DNA of 64,000 nt from OAS926 sp035503715 (GTDB taxonomy: Bacteria > Pseudomonadota > Alphaproteobacteria > Rhizobiales > Rhizobiaceae): the NCBI GenBank assembly GCA_035503715.1, contig DATJTE010000246.1:15964-79963 (forward strand), read 5' to 3'. The position numbers were made by a program, and so were the translations under genes. Positions 35,877 to 44,177 of this stretch are shown here, piece after piece (within the stretch, counting starts at the first letter, position 1; each line of letters opens with the position of its first letter). The notes beneath the pieces are model-generated. The model ran no database searches and was not told the DNA's origin. It saw only the letters and a program-made list of their open reading frames with translations.

Positions 35877-37876
35877 TGCAGCACGCCGAAAGGCGCCTTG
35901 GAGCCGAAGTCACATCGGGCAGCGTCCGCTTCTCCGTTCGTTCCGAGACTGCTGACCGCATCTGGGTCTCGATCTTCGACTCGGCTGGCGAGCGTGAGAC
36001 CGATCGCATCGAACTCGCGCGCGGCGAAGATTTCATTTTCAGCGTACTCGTCCCTGGCATCAGCGAAGGCACGCGCTACGGCTTTCGGGCCGACGGCGAG
36101 TATGCGCCGACGAAGGGTCTCTGGTTCGATCCCGACAAGCTGCTTGTCGATCCATATGCGATTGAGGTCGACCGCCGATATGTGCAGGATCTAAAGCTCG
36201 CCGCTCCGCGAGGGCAAGGCGAAGACACTGCGCCACTGGTGCCTAAGGCAGTGGTTCGAAATATCGAGCCTGCATCCGACCGGTCACCGATTTTCCAGCC
36301 CGGCGGATTGATCTACGAGGTCCCGGTCCGCGCCTTCACCAAACTTCACCCCGACGTTCCGGAATCCGAGCGCGGGACGATCCGCGCGGTCGCGCATCCC
36401 GCGATCATCGCGCATCTCAAAAAGCTCGGCGTTGGCGCTTTGGAATTGATGCCCATTACCGCGACGATTGACGAACGCCACCTTCCGCCGCTCGGGCTCG
36501 CGAATGTCTGGGGCTACAATCCCTTGACTTTTATGGCGCTCGACCCGCGCCTGGCGCCGGGCGGGATCGCCGACCTTCGCGAAACAGTGGCAGCGCTGCG
36601 CAAGGAAGGCATCGGCGTCATTCTCGACCTGGTCTTCAACCATACCGGCGAAGCCGACGTGGCCGGCCCGACGCTCTCATTTCGCGGCTTGGACAATCGC
36701 CTCTATTACCGCAACGACCGAACTGGCCGGCTTGTCAACGATACCGGTTGCGGCAACACCCTCGATTGCACACAGCCGGCGGTGATTGAGATGGTGCTGG
36801 CATCGCTCCGTCACTTTGTATTGAACGCCGGCGTCGACGGCTTCAGGTTTGATCTCGCGCCGGTTCTAGGCCGCACGGACCGTGGCTTCGATCCCAACGC
36901 GCCCTTATTGAGCGCCATCGCAACTGATCCAATCCTTGCGGACCGTGTGCTGATCGCCGAGCCTTGGGACGTCGGTGAGAATGGCTACCAGCTCGGCAAT
37001 TTCCCCGCAAAATTCCTCGAATGGAACGATCACTACCGCGACGATATCAGGCGCTTCTGGCGCAACGACCGTGGCACGATCGGCCTGCTCGCGACGCGGC
37101 TTGCCGGCTCATCGGATATTTTCGCGCGCGGCGGGCAGTCAATGACGCGCAGCGTCAACTTCCTTGCCGCGCATGACGGTTTCACGCTCGCCGACCTGTC
37201 CCGATACGAGCGCAAGCACAATGAGGCGAACGGCGAACGCAATCGCGATGGCCACAGCGAGAACTTTTCTTGGAACAACGGCGTGGAAGGCGACAGCGCC
37301 AACCCGAAAATCGTCGAGAGCCGGCGGCGCGATGCCTTCGCGATGCTGGCGACGCTGTTTGCGTCGCGCGGCACGATCATGCTCACCGCCGGCGACGAGT
37401 TCGGCCGCAGCCAGTGCGGCAATAACAATGCTTATGCGCAGGATAATCAGATCACCTGGCTCGACTGGGCAAAGCGCGACACGGCGCTCGAAGCACATGT
37501 TATGGCGCTGGCCGCGCTGCGGGCGGCGTTTCCCGCACTTGGCAAGCAGGATTTCCTCACCGGGCGGGCAGTGGACAACGGCTTCCCGGACGTCGAATGG
37601 CTGCCCGAAACCGGCGAGCGAATGACCGAGCACAACTGGCAGGATCGCGACCGGCACAGGCTCACGATGTTGCTTGCGTCCGAGTCCGGAGCCCGCCTGG
37701 CGGTCCTGATCAATGGCGACCGCCGCTCCTGCGTGTTCAGCCTGCCTGCACGGGACGGCTATGCGTGGAGACCCGCTGCTGGAACCGAGCGCGACATTTT
37801 GCGAAATCTCGAAGAGGGCGGTGTCCTCATCGAGCGCCGGTCCGTGGTATTCTTGAAAGAAGCAGCCAACACGTGA
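35876..37876 (+). CDS. glgX: Glycogen debranching enzyme GlgX
   Basis: GlgX is a GH13 isoamylase-type enzyme that removes short alpha-1,6 branches left by phosphorylase. The 666-residue protein has a CBM48-like N-terminus (GTRYGFRADGEYAPTKGLWF), LANVWGYNPLTFMALDP, the nucleophile region VDGFRFDLAPVLGR, the acid/base in LIAEPWDVGENGYQLG, and AAHDGFTLADLSRYERKHNE. It starts one base inside the pgm stop (TGATG) and ends the glycogen operon. Its base composition is slightly less biased than its neighbours, but nothing suggests transfer. Confidence 0.95.
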   Translation: MQHAERRLGAEVTSGSVRFSVRSETADRIWVSIFDSAGERETDRIELARGEDFIFSVLVPGISEGTRYGFRADGEYAPTKGLWFDPDKLLVDPYAIEVDRRYVQDLKLAAPRGQGEDTAPLVPKAVVRNIEPASDRSPIFQPGGLIYEVPVRAFTKLHPDVPESERGTIRAVAHPAIIAHLKKLGVGALELMPITATIDERHLPPLGLANVWGYNPLTFMALDPRLAPGGIADLRETVAALRKEGIGVILDLVFNHTGEADVAGPTLSFRGLDNRLYYRNDRTGRLVNDTGCGNTLDCTQPAVIEMVLASLRHFVLNAGVDGFRFDLAPVLGRTDRGFDPNAPLLSAIATDPILADRVLIAEPWDVGENGYQLGNFPAKFLEWNDHYRDDIRRFWRNDRGTIGLLATRLAGSSDIFARGGQSMTRSVNFLAAHDGFTLADLSRYERKHNEANGERNRDGHSENFSWNNGVEGDSANPKIVESRRRDAFAMLATLFASRGTIMLTAGDEFGRSQCGNNNAYAQDNQITWLDWAKRDTALEAHVMALAALRAAFPALGKQDFLTGRAVDNGFPDVEWLPETGERMTEHNWQDRDRHRLTMLLASESGARLAVLINGDRRSCVFSLPARDGYAWRPAAGTERDILRNLEEGGVLIERRSVVFLKEAANT

Positions 37877-37934
37877 ATTTGAGGGGCTGGGTTCGCCAAT
37901 CAGGGTTAACCATTTGATCGTGGCGGGATTTTTC

Positions 37935-38011
37935 TGGTCGGAGTGGCAGGATTTGAACCTGCGACCCCATCGTCCCGAACGATGTGCGCTACCAGGCTGC
38001 GCTACACTCCG
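37935..38011 (-). tRNA. tRNA-Pro (anticodon CGG)
   Basis: The reverse strand reads CGGAGTGTAGCGCAGCCTGG at its 5' end, with a matching CACTCCG acceptor 3' strand, a GGTTCAAATCC T-loop and an encoded CCA. The anticodon loop TTCGGGA is closed by a CATCG/CGATG stem and gives anticodon CGG. No integrase or att-like duplication is seen beside it. Confidence 0.97.
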
Positions 38012-38136
38012 TGACCAGACCGCGGGCTTATAGCCGCCGCTATTTGATACTGCAAGCAATCAATGACGGCATTGAAAACATGGGTCCACAGACCGGAAAA
38101 TCCAGCTTAATCCGCCGGTAAGCCGAAGCTTCTAGG

Positions 38137-39690
38137 ATGACGCAGCAATTTGCGCCGACCGGAGTTTTCTTGAGCCCAAAACCCGCCCAATCGCTGGAGC
38201 CGAACACCTATGCGTTCGAGACCACGCCGCTCGTCAAGGCGTCGGGGTTCCGCGAGTACGACGCGCGCTGGTGGTTCGGCCATCCGGGCTCGGTGAAGCT
38301 GCCGGAACTCAACCTGATTGGTGTCCAGGCGCTGGGGCAGGGGCTGGCGACTTTGATCCGTCGCCAGGGTATCGGGCTTGAGATCGTCGTCGGTCACGAC
38401 TTTCGTTCCTATTCGCTCTCGATCAAGCTCGCCCTTACGTCTGGCCTGATGGCAGCCGGTGCGCGAGTGAAGGACGTCGGACTGGCGCTCTCGCCGATGG
38501 CCTATTTCGCACAGTTCCACCTCGATGCGCCTTCCGTCGCTATGGTGACCGCCTCTCACAATGAGAATGGCTGGACCGGCGTAAAGATGGGTTCCGAGCG
38601 CCCGCTGACCTTCGGTCCGGACGAGATGTCGGCGCTGAAGCAGATCGTGCTCAATGGCGAGGCCGAACTCATCGGCGGCGGGACATACGAATTCGTCGAT
38701 GGCGTTCGCGCCGCCTACATCGCCGACCTCGTCAAGGAGGGCCCGGTCAAGCGCAAGCTCAAGGTCGTCGCCGCCTGCGGCAACGGCACGGCTGGAGCCT
38801 TCGCGCCGGAAGCACTGGAGCGCACCGGCGTCGAGGTCATTCCGCTCGATGCCGAACTCGACCACACTTTTCCGCGCTACAACCCGAACCCGGAAGACAT
38901 GGAGATGCTCCACGCGATCCGTGACAAGGTTCTGGAGACCGGGGCTGACATCGGTCTCGGCTTCGACGGCGATGGCGATCGCTGCGGCGTGGTCGACAAT
39001 GAGGGCAACGAGATTTTCGCCGACAAGATCGGCGTGATGCTGGCACGCGATATCTCCTCACTGAATCCCGGTGCGAAATTCGTCGTCGACGTGAAGTCGA
39101 CGGGCCTGTTCATGACCGATCCGGTCCTGAAACAGAACGGGGCCATCACCGACTACTGGAAGACCGGCCATTCCTACATCAAGCGGCGTGTTGCGGAACT
39201 TGGCGCTGCCGCCGGTTTCGAGAAGTCAGGGCATTTCTTCTTCAATCCGCCGATCGGCCGTGGTTATGACGACGGCCTGGTGACGGCGATCGCGATCTGC
39301 CGCATGCTCGACCGCAGTCCGTCGAAATCGGTGGCCGATCTTTACCGTGCTCTGCCGCAGACATTTGGTACGCCGACCATGTCGCCGCATTGCGCCGACG
39401 AGGTGAAATACGGCGTGGTCGAAAGAGTATTGGCCGATTTTCGTGCCATGCAGGCTAGCGGCGAGCAATTAGCGGGGCAGCCCATCGCCGATCTGGTGAC
39501 GGTCAACGGGGTGCGCGTTGTTGCCGAAGACGGCACATGGGGCTTGGTGCGCGCCTCGTCCAACAAGCCGGAGCTGGTAGTCGTCGTCGAGAGCCCGGTG
39601 TCATCGGCGCGACGACGGGAAATGTTCGAGGCGGTCGACGCGGTTCTACGCAAGAATCCTGAAGTCGGCGCCTACAACCAGACCTTTTGA
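38137..39690 (+). CDS. Phosphomannomutase/phosphoglucomutase family protein
   Basis: This 517-residue alpha-phosphohexomutase has the phosphoserine loop (MVTASHNENGWTGVKMG), the metal loop (GFDGDGDRCGVV) and a substrate loop near GFEKSGHFFF. Family members convert mannose 6-phosphate to mannose 1-phosphate, or do the same with glucose. The next gene makes GDP-mannose from mannose 1-phosphate and starts immediately after, so phosphomannomutase (ManB-type) is the better reading. An ATG at 38137 is used; the conserved part starts near residue 15. It is longer than the ~460-residue AlgC/ManB average. Confidence 0.88.
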   Translation: MTQQFAPTGVFLSPKPAQSLEPNTYAFETTPLVKASGFREYDARWWFGHPGSVKLPELNLIGVQALGQGLATLIRRQGIGLEIVVGHDFRSYSLSIKLALTSGLMAAGARVKDVGLALSPMAYFAQFHLDAPSVAMVTASHNENGWTGVKMGSERPLTFGPDEMSALKQIVLNGEAELIGGGTYEFVDGVRAAYIADLVKEGPVKRKLKVVAACGNGTAGAFAPEALERTGVEVIPLDAELDHTFPRYNPNPEDMEMLHAIRDKVLETGADIGLGFDGDGDRCGVVDNEGNEIFADKIGVMLARDISSLNPGAKFVVDVKSTGLFMTDPVLKQNGAITDYWKTGHSYIKRRVAELGAAAGFEKSGHFFFNPPIGRGYDDGLVTAIAICRMLDRSPSKSVADLYRALPQTFGTPTMSPHCADEVKYGVVERVLADFRAMQASGEQLAGQPIADLVTVNGVRVVAEDGTWGLVRASSNKPELVVVVESPVSSARRREMFEAVDAVLRKNPEVGAYNQTF

Positions 39691-39692
39691 CC

Positions 39693-41945
39693 ATGGCCAA
39701 GCGGATCGTCAGTTTTGTGATGAGTGGCGGCGTCGGATCGCGGCTCTGGCCGCTGTCGCGCGAGGACAATCCCAAACAGTTTCATGCGCTTGCAGGCGAT
39801 CGTTCGATGCTTGCGAAAACCCTCCAGCGCATCAAGGCGCGGCCCGGCGCCGAGACGCCGCTCTTCGTCATCGCATCTGAACGTCATGCCGACCGCGTGC
39901 GAAATGATCTGGCGCCGATCGACCTCGCCGGCGGCGGCGCGATCTTCGAACCGGTCGGCAGGAACACCGCCGCTGCAGTGGCGTTAGCGACGCTGCATAC
40001 GCTGAAAACCTTTGGCGACACACTGATGCTCGTGGTGCCGTCGGACCACGAGATTTCGACGGACGGACAGTTCTGGGAGACGGTCGAGAAGGGCACTGTC
40101 GCGGCTGAGAAAGGTCGCATCGTCGTATTCGGCATCAAGCCCACCGTGCCCGAAACCGGATACGGCTACATCGAGGTTGCAGCCTCCGGCGATGAGGTGG
40201 CCGACGTCGCGCGTTTCATCGAAAAGCCAAACCTCGAGACGGCGGAAAAATACCTGAAGGCCGGTAACTTCTTCTGGAACGCTGGCATTTTCCTCTTCCG
40301 TGCGGCCGCCATGCGCGATGCATTCGGGAGATTCGCGCCAGACATCTGGAGCGCGACGGAAACCGCCTATGCGCGCGCCAACGCGGAAGTCTCCGGCATC
40401 TATTTGCCGCTGGAGGATTATGAGGGGATACCTTCCACCTCGATCGATTACGCGATCATGGAGAAGGCGTCGGGCATCGGCATGGTGCCGGCAACGTTCC
40501 GCTGGAACGATCTCGGTTCCTGGCAATCGCTGCTCGACGTCAGCGCTACCGACGGCTCGGGCAACGTGATCATCGGCGACGTCGTCGCGATCGATTGCGA
40601 GAACTCGTATCTCCGCAGCGAAGGCCGGTTGGTATCCGCCGTTGGTCTAAAGAACGTTGCGGTCGTCGCGACCGTTGATGCGACTTTCGTTGCGCCGGTG
40701 AGCTATAGCCAGAACGTAAAGAAGGTGGTCGAGCAGCTCGAAAAAAGCGGGCGGCTGGAGACAAAGTTCACGCCGGCGCAGGACCGTGTGGTGAGTACCG
40801 GTTCATGGCGCCGCCGCGTGCATCACTGGCTATTCGAGGAAACGCTGCCGCTCTGGTCGACGCGCGGCGTTGACCGCGTCCATGGCGGCTTCCATGAGGC
40901 ATTGGGTCTCGACGGCACGCCGCTGCTGAAACCGAAGCGCATGCGCACTATGGCCCGGCAGATCTACGCCTTTGCCATCGCCAAGGAGCGCGGCTGGACC
41001 GGCCTGGCTGACGAACTGATCGTGCATGGCATCTCTTTCATCTCGAAGAATGGCCGCACGAAGAACGGTGGCTGGGTGCGTGTGCTGGACACCGACGGCT
41101 CCGTCGCCGACCCGGCAGAAGACGCTTATGACCATTCCTGCGTTCTGTTGGCGCTGGCGCATGCACATCGCGCGGGCAATCCTGATGCCAAGACGCTGGG
41201 CGAAGAGACGTTCAGCTTCCTCGACGAGCATCTCGAGGACGGCAAGATGACCGGCTTCCTCGAGACGCCGGACGGCAAGGATCTGCGCCGCTCGAACCCG
41301 CACATGCATCTGCTTGAGGCATTCCTCGCTTGGCACGACGTGACGGGTGACCGCACGTACCTCAGGCGCGCGGCCCGCATTGTCGATCTCTTCCGTGCTT
41401 CGTTCTTCGATCCGGAAAGCTGGACGCTGGGTGAATATTTCGACGAAAACTGGAAACCGGCGGCGGATGAAAAGGGCGACTGGACCGAACCCGGCCACCA
41501 TTTCGAATGGGCTTCGCTGCTGATCGATTTCGCGGCCGCCAGCGGCCAGACGGACCTGATCGCGTTTGCCCGCAAGCTTTATGCCTCGGCGATCGCCAAT
41601 GGCTTGAACCGGGCGACCGGGCTCGCCTATGCCGCCGTCTCGCGTCAGGGTATCCCGCTGGCGCTGTCGTCGCGCAGTTGGCCTCAGACGGAAGCGATCA
41701 AGGCTGCGATCGCGCTCGACGGCACCGGCGGCCCGGACCTGAAACCTGAGATCGAAGCACGGGTCGGGCGGCTCTTCCGCTGGCACATCGATCCGGCGCC
41801 GACCGGCCTTTGGATCGACCAGATCGACGAGCGGGGCAGGGCGACGGCAACCGAAGTCCCAGCTTCGATCTTCTACCACCTCGTCTGTGCGCTGACGCAG
41901 TATCTGGACAAGACGGAAGGTGTTCCTGGGCCGGGATTTGGCTAA
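39693..41945 (+). CDS. Mannose-1-phosphate guanylyltransferase fused to AGE-family isomerase-like domain
   Basis: Residues 1 to about 350 are ManC: VMSGGVGSRLWPLSREDNPK, VVPSDHEI, FIEKPNLETAEKYL and FFWNAGIFLFRA are the usual nucleotidyltransferase landmarks for making GDP-mannose. From about residue 370 the protein is an (alpha/alpha)6-barrel of the N-acylglucosamine 2-epimerase (AGE) family, with HGGFHEALGLDG, YDHSCVLLALAHAH, NPHMHLLEAFLAW and EPGHHFEWASLL. In common ManC proteins a cupin-type phosphomannose isomerase occupies this position. The fused AGE domain probably supplies mannose 6-phosphate or mannose isomerisation. ATG at 39693 is used; a TTG two codons earlier overlaps the upstream stop. 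Confidence 0.92.
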   Translation: MAKRIVSFVMSGGVGSRLWPLSREDNPKQFHALAGDRSMLAKTLQRIKARPGAETPLFVIASERHADRVRNDLAPIDLAGGGAIFEPVGRNTAAAVALATLHTLKTFGDTLMLVVPSDHEISTDGQFWETVEKGTVAAEKGRIVVFGIKPTVPETGYGYIEVAASGDEVADVARFIEKPNLETAEKYLKAGNFFWNAGIFLFRAAAMRDAFGRFAPDIWSATETAYARANAEVSGIYLPLEDYEGIPSTSIDYAIMEKASGIGMVPATFRWNDLGSWQSLLDVSATDGSGNVIIGDVVAIDCENSYLRSEGRLVSAVGLKNVAVVATVDATFVAPVSYSQNVKKVVEQLEKSGRLETKFTPAQDRVVSTGSWRRRVHHWLFEETLPLWSTRGVDRVHGGFHEALGLDGTPLLKPKRMRTMARQIYAFAIAKERGWTGLADELIVHGISFISKNGRTKNGGWVRVLDTDGSVADPAEDAYDHSCVLLALAHAHRAGNPDAKTLGEETFSFLDEHLEDGKMTGFLETPDGKDLRRSNPHMHLLEAFLAWHDVTGDRTYLRRAARIVDLFRASFFDPESWTLGEYFDENWKPAADEKGDWTEPGHHFEWASLLIDFAAASGQTDLIAFARKLYASAIANGLNRATGLAYAAVSRQGIPLALSSRSWPQTEAIKAAIALDGTGGPDLKPEIEARVGRLFRWHIDPAPTGLWIDQIDERGRATATEVPASIFYHLVCALTQYLDKTEGVPGPGFG

Positions 41946-41963
41946 ACAGCTACCTCTTGCCGA

Positions 41964-41985
41964 AATGTAGAAATGTATCTACATT
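41964..41985. promoter_or_regulatory. Inverted repeat upstream of the toxin-antitoxin pair
   Basis: AATGTAGA-AATGTA-TCTACATT is a perfect eight-base-arm repeat 20 bases before the antitoxin start. Antitoxins of this kind usually repress their own promoter by binding such a repeat. The role is inferred. Confidence 0.6.
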
Positions 41986-42005
41986 GTCGCGGATGAGGAG
42001 CTGCG

Positions 42006-42266
42006 ATGTCGATCATTACGGTTTCCAGCCGGGAATTTAATCAGGATACGGGTGCTGCCAAAAAGGCCACCAAGAACGGGCCGGTCTTCATTACGGATCG
42101 CGGCAAGCCTGCTCATGTCCTGATGACGATCGAAGAGTACCGGCGATTGAGTGGGCAGGGAAAAAGCCTCGCCCAGCTTTTGGCACAGCCGGGACCCGAG
42201 GCTGACTTCGACTTCGAACCACCGCGCCTACGCGACGGGTGGCTCAAGCCAGCCGATTTCGATTGA
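42006..42266 (+). CDS. Phd/YefM-type antitoxin
   Basis: This 86-residue protein begins with the Phd/YefM fold (ITVSSREFNQDTGAAKKATK, then VFITDRGKPAHVLMTIEEYR), which binds DNA as a dimer. The C-terminal half (PEADFDFEPPRL) is the likely toxin-neutralising tail. A GAGGAG ribosome site precedes the ATG. Its stop shares a base with the start of the PIN-domain toxin gene, and an inverted repeat lies upstream. Confidence 0.9.
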   Translation: MSIITVSSREFNQDTGAAKKATKNGPVFITDRGKPAHVLMTIEEYRRLSGQGKSLAQLLAQPGPEADFDFEPPRLRDGWLKPADFD

Positions 42267-42685
42267 TGTTCATTCTCGATACGAATGTCCTTTCAAGTCT
42301 TCGGCGCCCAGAAAGAGAAAATACCAACTTTCGGGATTGGGCCGAAAACAAGCTAAGCGACGACTCTTTCCTGTCAGCTGTCACGATCTTGGAGATCGAA
42401 ATAGGGGCGGCTAGAATGGCTAGAAAAGACGTAGCTCAAGCGCTTGTCTTTCGACAGTGGATCGACAAACAGGTTCTGCCGCCGTTTGAAAGAAAAATTC
42501 TTCCGATCGATGCGGACATCGCTCGCCGTTGTGCGCAGCTTCATGTCCCCGATCGACGTCCTGAACGGGACGCTTTCATCGCTGCAACAGCGCTGACGCA
42601 CGGCCTGACTGTCGTCACTCGGAACGTGCGCGATTTCGTGCCTATGGGCGTGCAGACGTTGAACCCATGGATGGCCAGCGCCTAA
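42266..42685 (+). CDS. vapC: PIN-domain toxin (VapC/FitB-like ribonuclease)
   Basis: This 139-residue PIN-domain protein has the acidic residues expected for a Mg-dependent RNase: MFILDTNVLSSL (first Asp), ILEIEIGAARM (Glu), PERDAFIAATAL (Asp) and TVVTRNVRDF (Asp). The ATG overlaps the antitoxin stop as TGATG, so the earlier open frame start at 42239 is not used. As a type II toxin it would cleave RNA, often initiator tRNA, unless bound by its partner. It ends five bases before the stop of the convergent betB. Confidence 0.92.
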   Translation: MFILDTNVLSSLRRPERENTNFRDWAENKLSDDSFLSAVTILEIEIGAARMARKDVAQALVFRQWIDKQVLPPFERKILPIDADIARRCAQLHVPDRRPERDAFIAATALTHGLTVVTRNVRDFVPMGVQTLNPWMASA

Positions 42686-42690
42686 ACCAG

Positions 42691-44151
42691 TTAATACGGG
42701 CTAACGACGTCACCGGTCTCCACATACACAGACTTGAGCTGAGAATAGTGCTCCAGCGCGGCGAGTGAGTTCTCCCGACCAATGCCGGATTGCTTGAAGC
42801 CGCCGAACGGGATTTCGGCCGGCGCCAGATTGTAGTGGTTGATCCAGCAGCTGCCCGCCTGCAGGTCGGCGATGATCCGATGCGCGCGGGGCATGTCGCG
42901 GGTGAAGATGCCGGCGGAGAGGCCGAATTCCGTGTCATTCGCACGCGCCACGACCTCGTCTTCGTCGGCGAAGGTGAGCACGGACATCACCGGTCCGAAG
43001 ATCTCCTCCCGCGCGATGCGCATATCGTCCCTCACATCGGTGAAGATCGTCGGCTCGACGAAGAAGCCGCCCTCGAAGCCTTGCAGTGACGGCACGCCGC
43101 CGCCGTGGTGCAGCGTCGCCTCCTGCTTGCCGATGTCGATGTAGCCGAGCACCTTGCCATGCTGGCTCTTGTTGATCAGCGGCCCCATCTGCGTGTCGGG
43201 ATCGAGCGGGTCGCCGATCCTGATCTTCTTGGTGCGCTCCGTCAGCCGGTCGAGGAAACGGTCGTAGATGCCGTTCTGGACGAAGACGCGCGTGCCGTTC
43301 GAGCAGACCTGGCCGGTCGAATAGAAATTGCCGAGCATCGCGCCGCCGACGGCGTTCTCGATATCGGCGTCGTCGAACACGATCAGCGGCGACTTGCCGC
43401 CAAGCTCCATCGTCGCGTGCTTCATCTGCGAGCCGGCCAGCGCCAGCACTTTCTTGCCTGTTCCGACCGAGCCAGTGAGCGACACTTTTGCCACGACGGG
43501 ATGGCCCGCCAGCGCGCCGCCGACATCGCCATAACCCTGCACGACGTTGAACAGCCCGTCCGGCAGACCGGCCTCGGTATAGATTTCGGCCAGCGCCAAT
43601 GCGGAGAGGGGCGTATTCTCCGACGGCTTGAACACCATCGCATTGCCCATGGCGAGTGCCGGGGCGGATTTCCAGCCGGCGCCCTGGATCGGATAGTTCC
43701 ACGCGCCGATGCCTACGCAGACGCCGAGCGCTTCGCGCCGTGTGTAGGCGAAGGGACCGCCGAGATCGACATAGTCGCCGTTGAACGAACCGACAGCGCC
43801 GCCGAAATATTCGAGCGCATCGGCCGCTGAAGCCGGGTCGGCAACCAGCGTTTCCTGGATCGCCTTGCCGGTGTCGAGCGTCTCCAACCGTGCCAGCTCG
43901 GCATTGCGGGCGCGAAGAATGTCCGCAGCACGGCGCAGGATGCGTCCGCGCTCGCCCGGCTTCAAACGCGCCCAGGCGGGCTGCGCGGCGCGTGCCGCTT
44001 CAACCGCAAGCTCGATGATGTTGCTGGTGGCTGAGTGAAGCTCGGCGATCGTCTCGCCGGTGGCCGGGTAGATCACCGGCAGCAGCACGCCGCCTTCGTC
44101 CTCGACGAAGCGGCCATTGATGTAGTGCGAGGCTTTCGGCTGCGCCTTCAT
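42691..44151 (-). CDS. betB: Betaine-aldehyde dehydrogenase BetB
   Basis: This 486-residue NAD(P)-dependent aldehyde dehydrogenase oxidises betaine aldehyde to glycine betaine. The catalytic Glu is in TMELGGKSPLIVFDDAD and the catalytic Cys in STGQVCSNGTRVFV. IGAWNYPIQGAGWKSAPALA and GSVGTGKKV form the nucleotide-binding region. It closes the bet operon, 26 bases after betA. The end is convergent with the toxin gene. Confidence 0.95.
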   Translation of the reverse strand: MKAQPKASHYINGRFVEDEGGVLLPVIYPATGETIAELHSATSNIIELAVEAARAAQPAWARLKPGERGRILRRAADILRARNAELARLETLDTGKAIQETLVADPASAADALEYFGGAVGSFNGDYVDLGGPFAYTRREALGVCVGIGAWNYPIQGAGWKSAPALAMGNAMVFKPSENTPLSALALAEIYTEAGLPDGLFNVVQGYGDVGGALAGHPVVAKVSLTGSVGTGKKVLALAGSQMKHATMELGGKSPLIVFDDADIENAVGGAMLGNFYSTGQVCSNGTRVFVQNGIYDRFLDRLTERTKKIRIGDPLDPDTQMGPLINKSQHGKVLGYIDIGKQEATLHHGGGVPSLQGFEGGFFVEPTIFTDVRDDMRIAREEIFGPVMSVLTFADEDEVVARANDTEFGLSAGIFTRDMPRAHRIIADLQAGSCWINHYNLAPAEIPFGGFKQSGIGRENSLAALEHYSQLKSVYVETGDVVSPY

Positions 44152-44177
44152 GCCCTTTTCCTTTCAGCCTTCGCGGC

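Noticed and set aside
37935..38011. tRNA-Pro as an integration site for a genomic island
   Set aside because: No integrase, direct repeat or mobile gene lies nearby; flanks are a glycogen operon and a phosphohexomutase.
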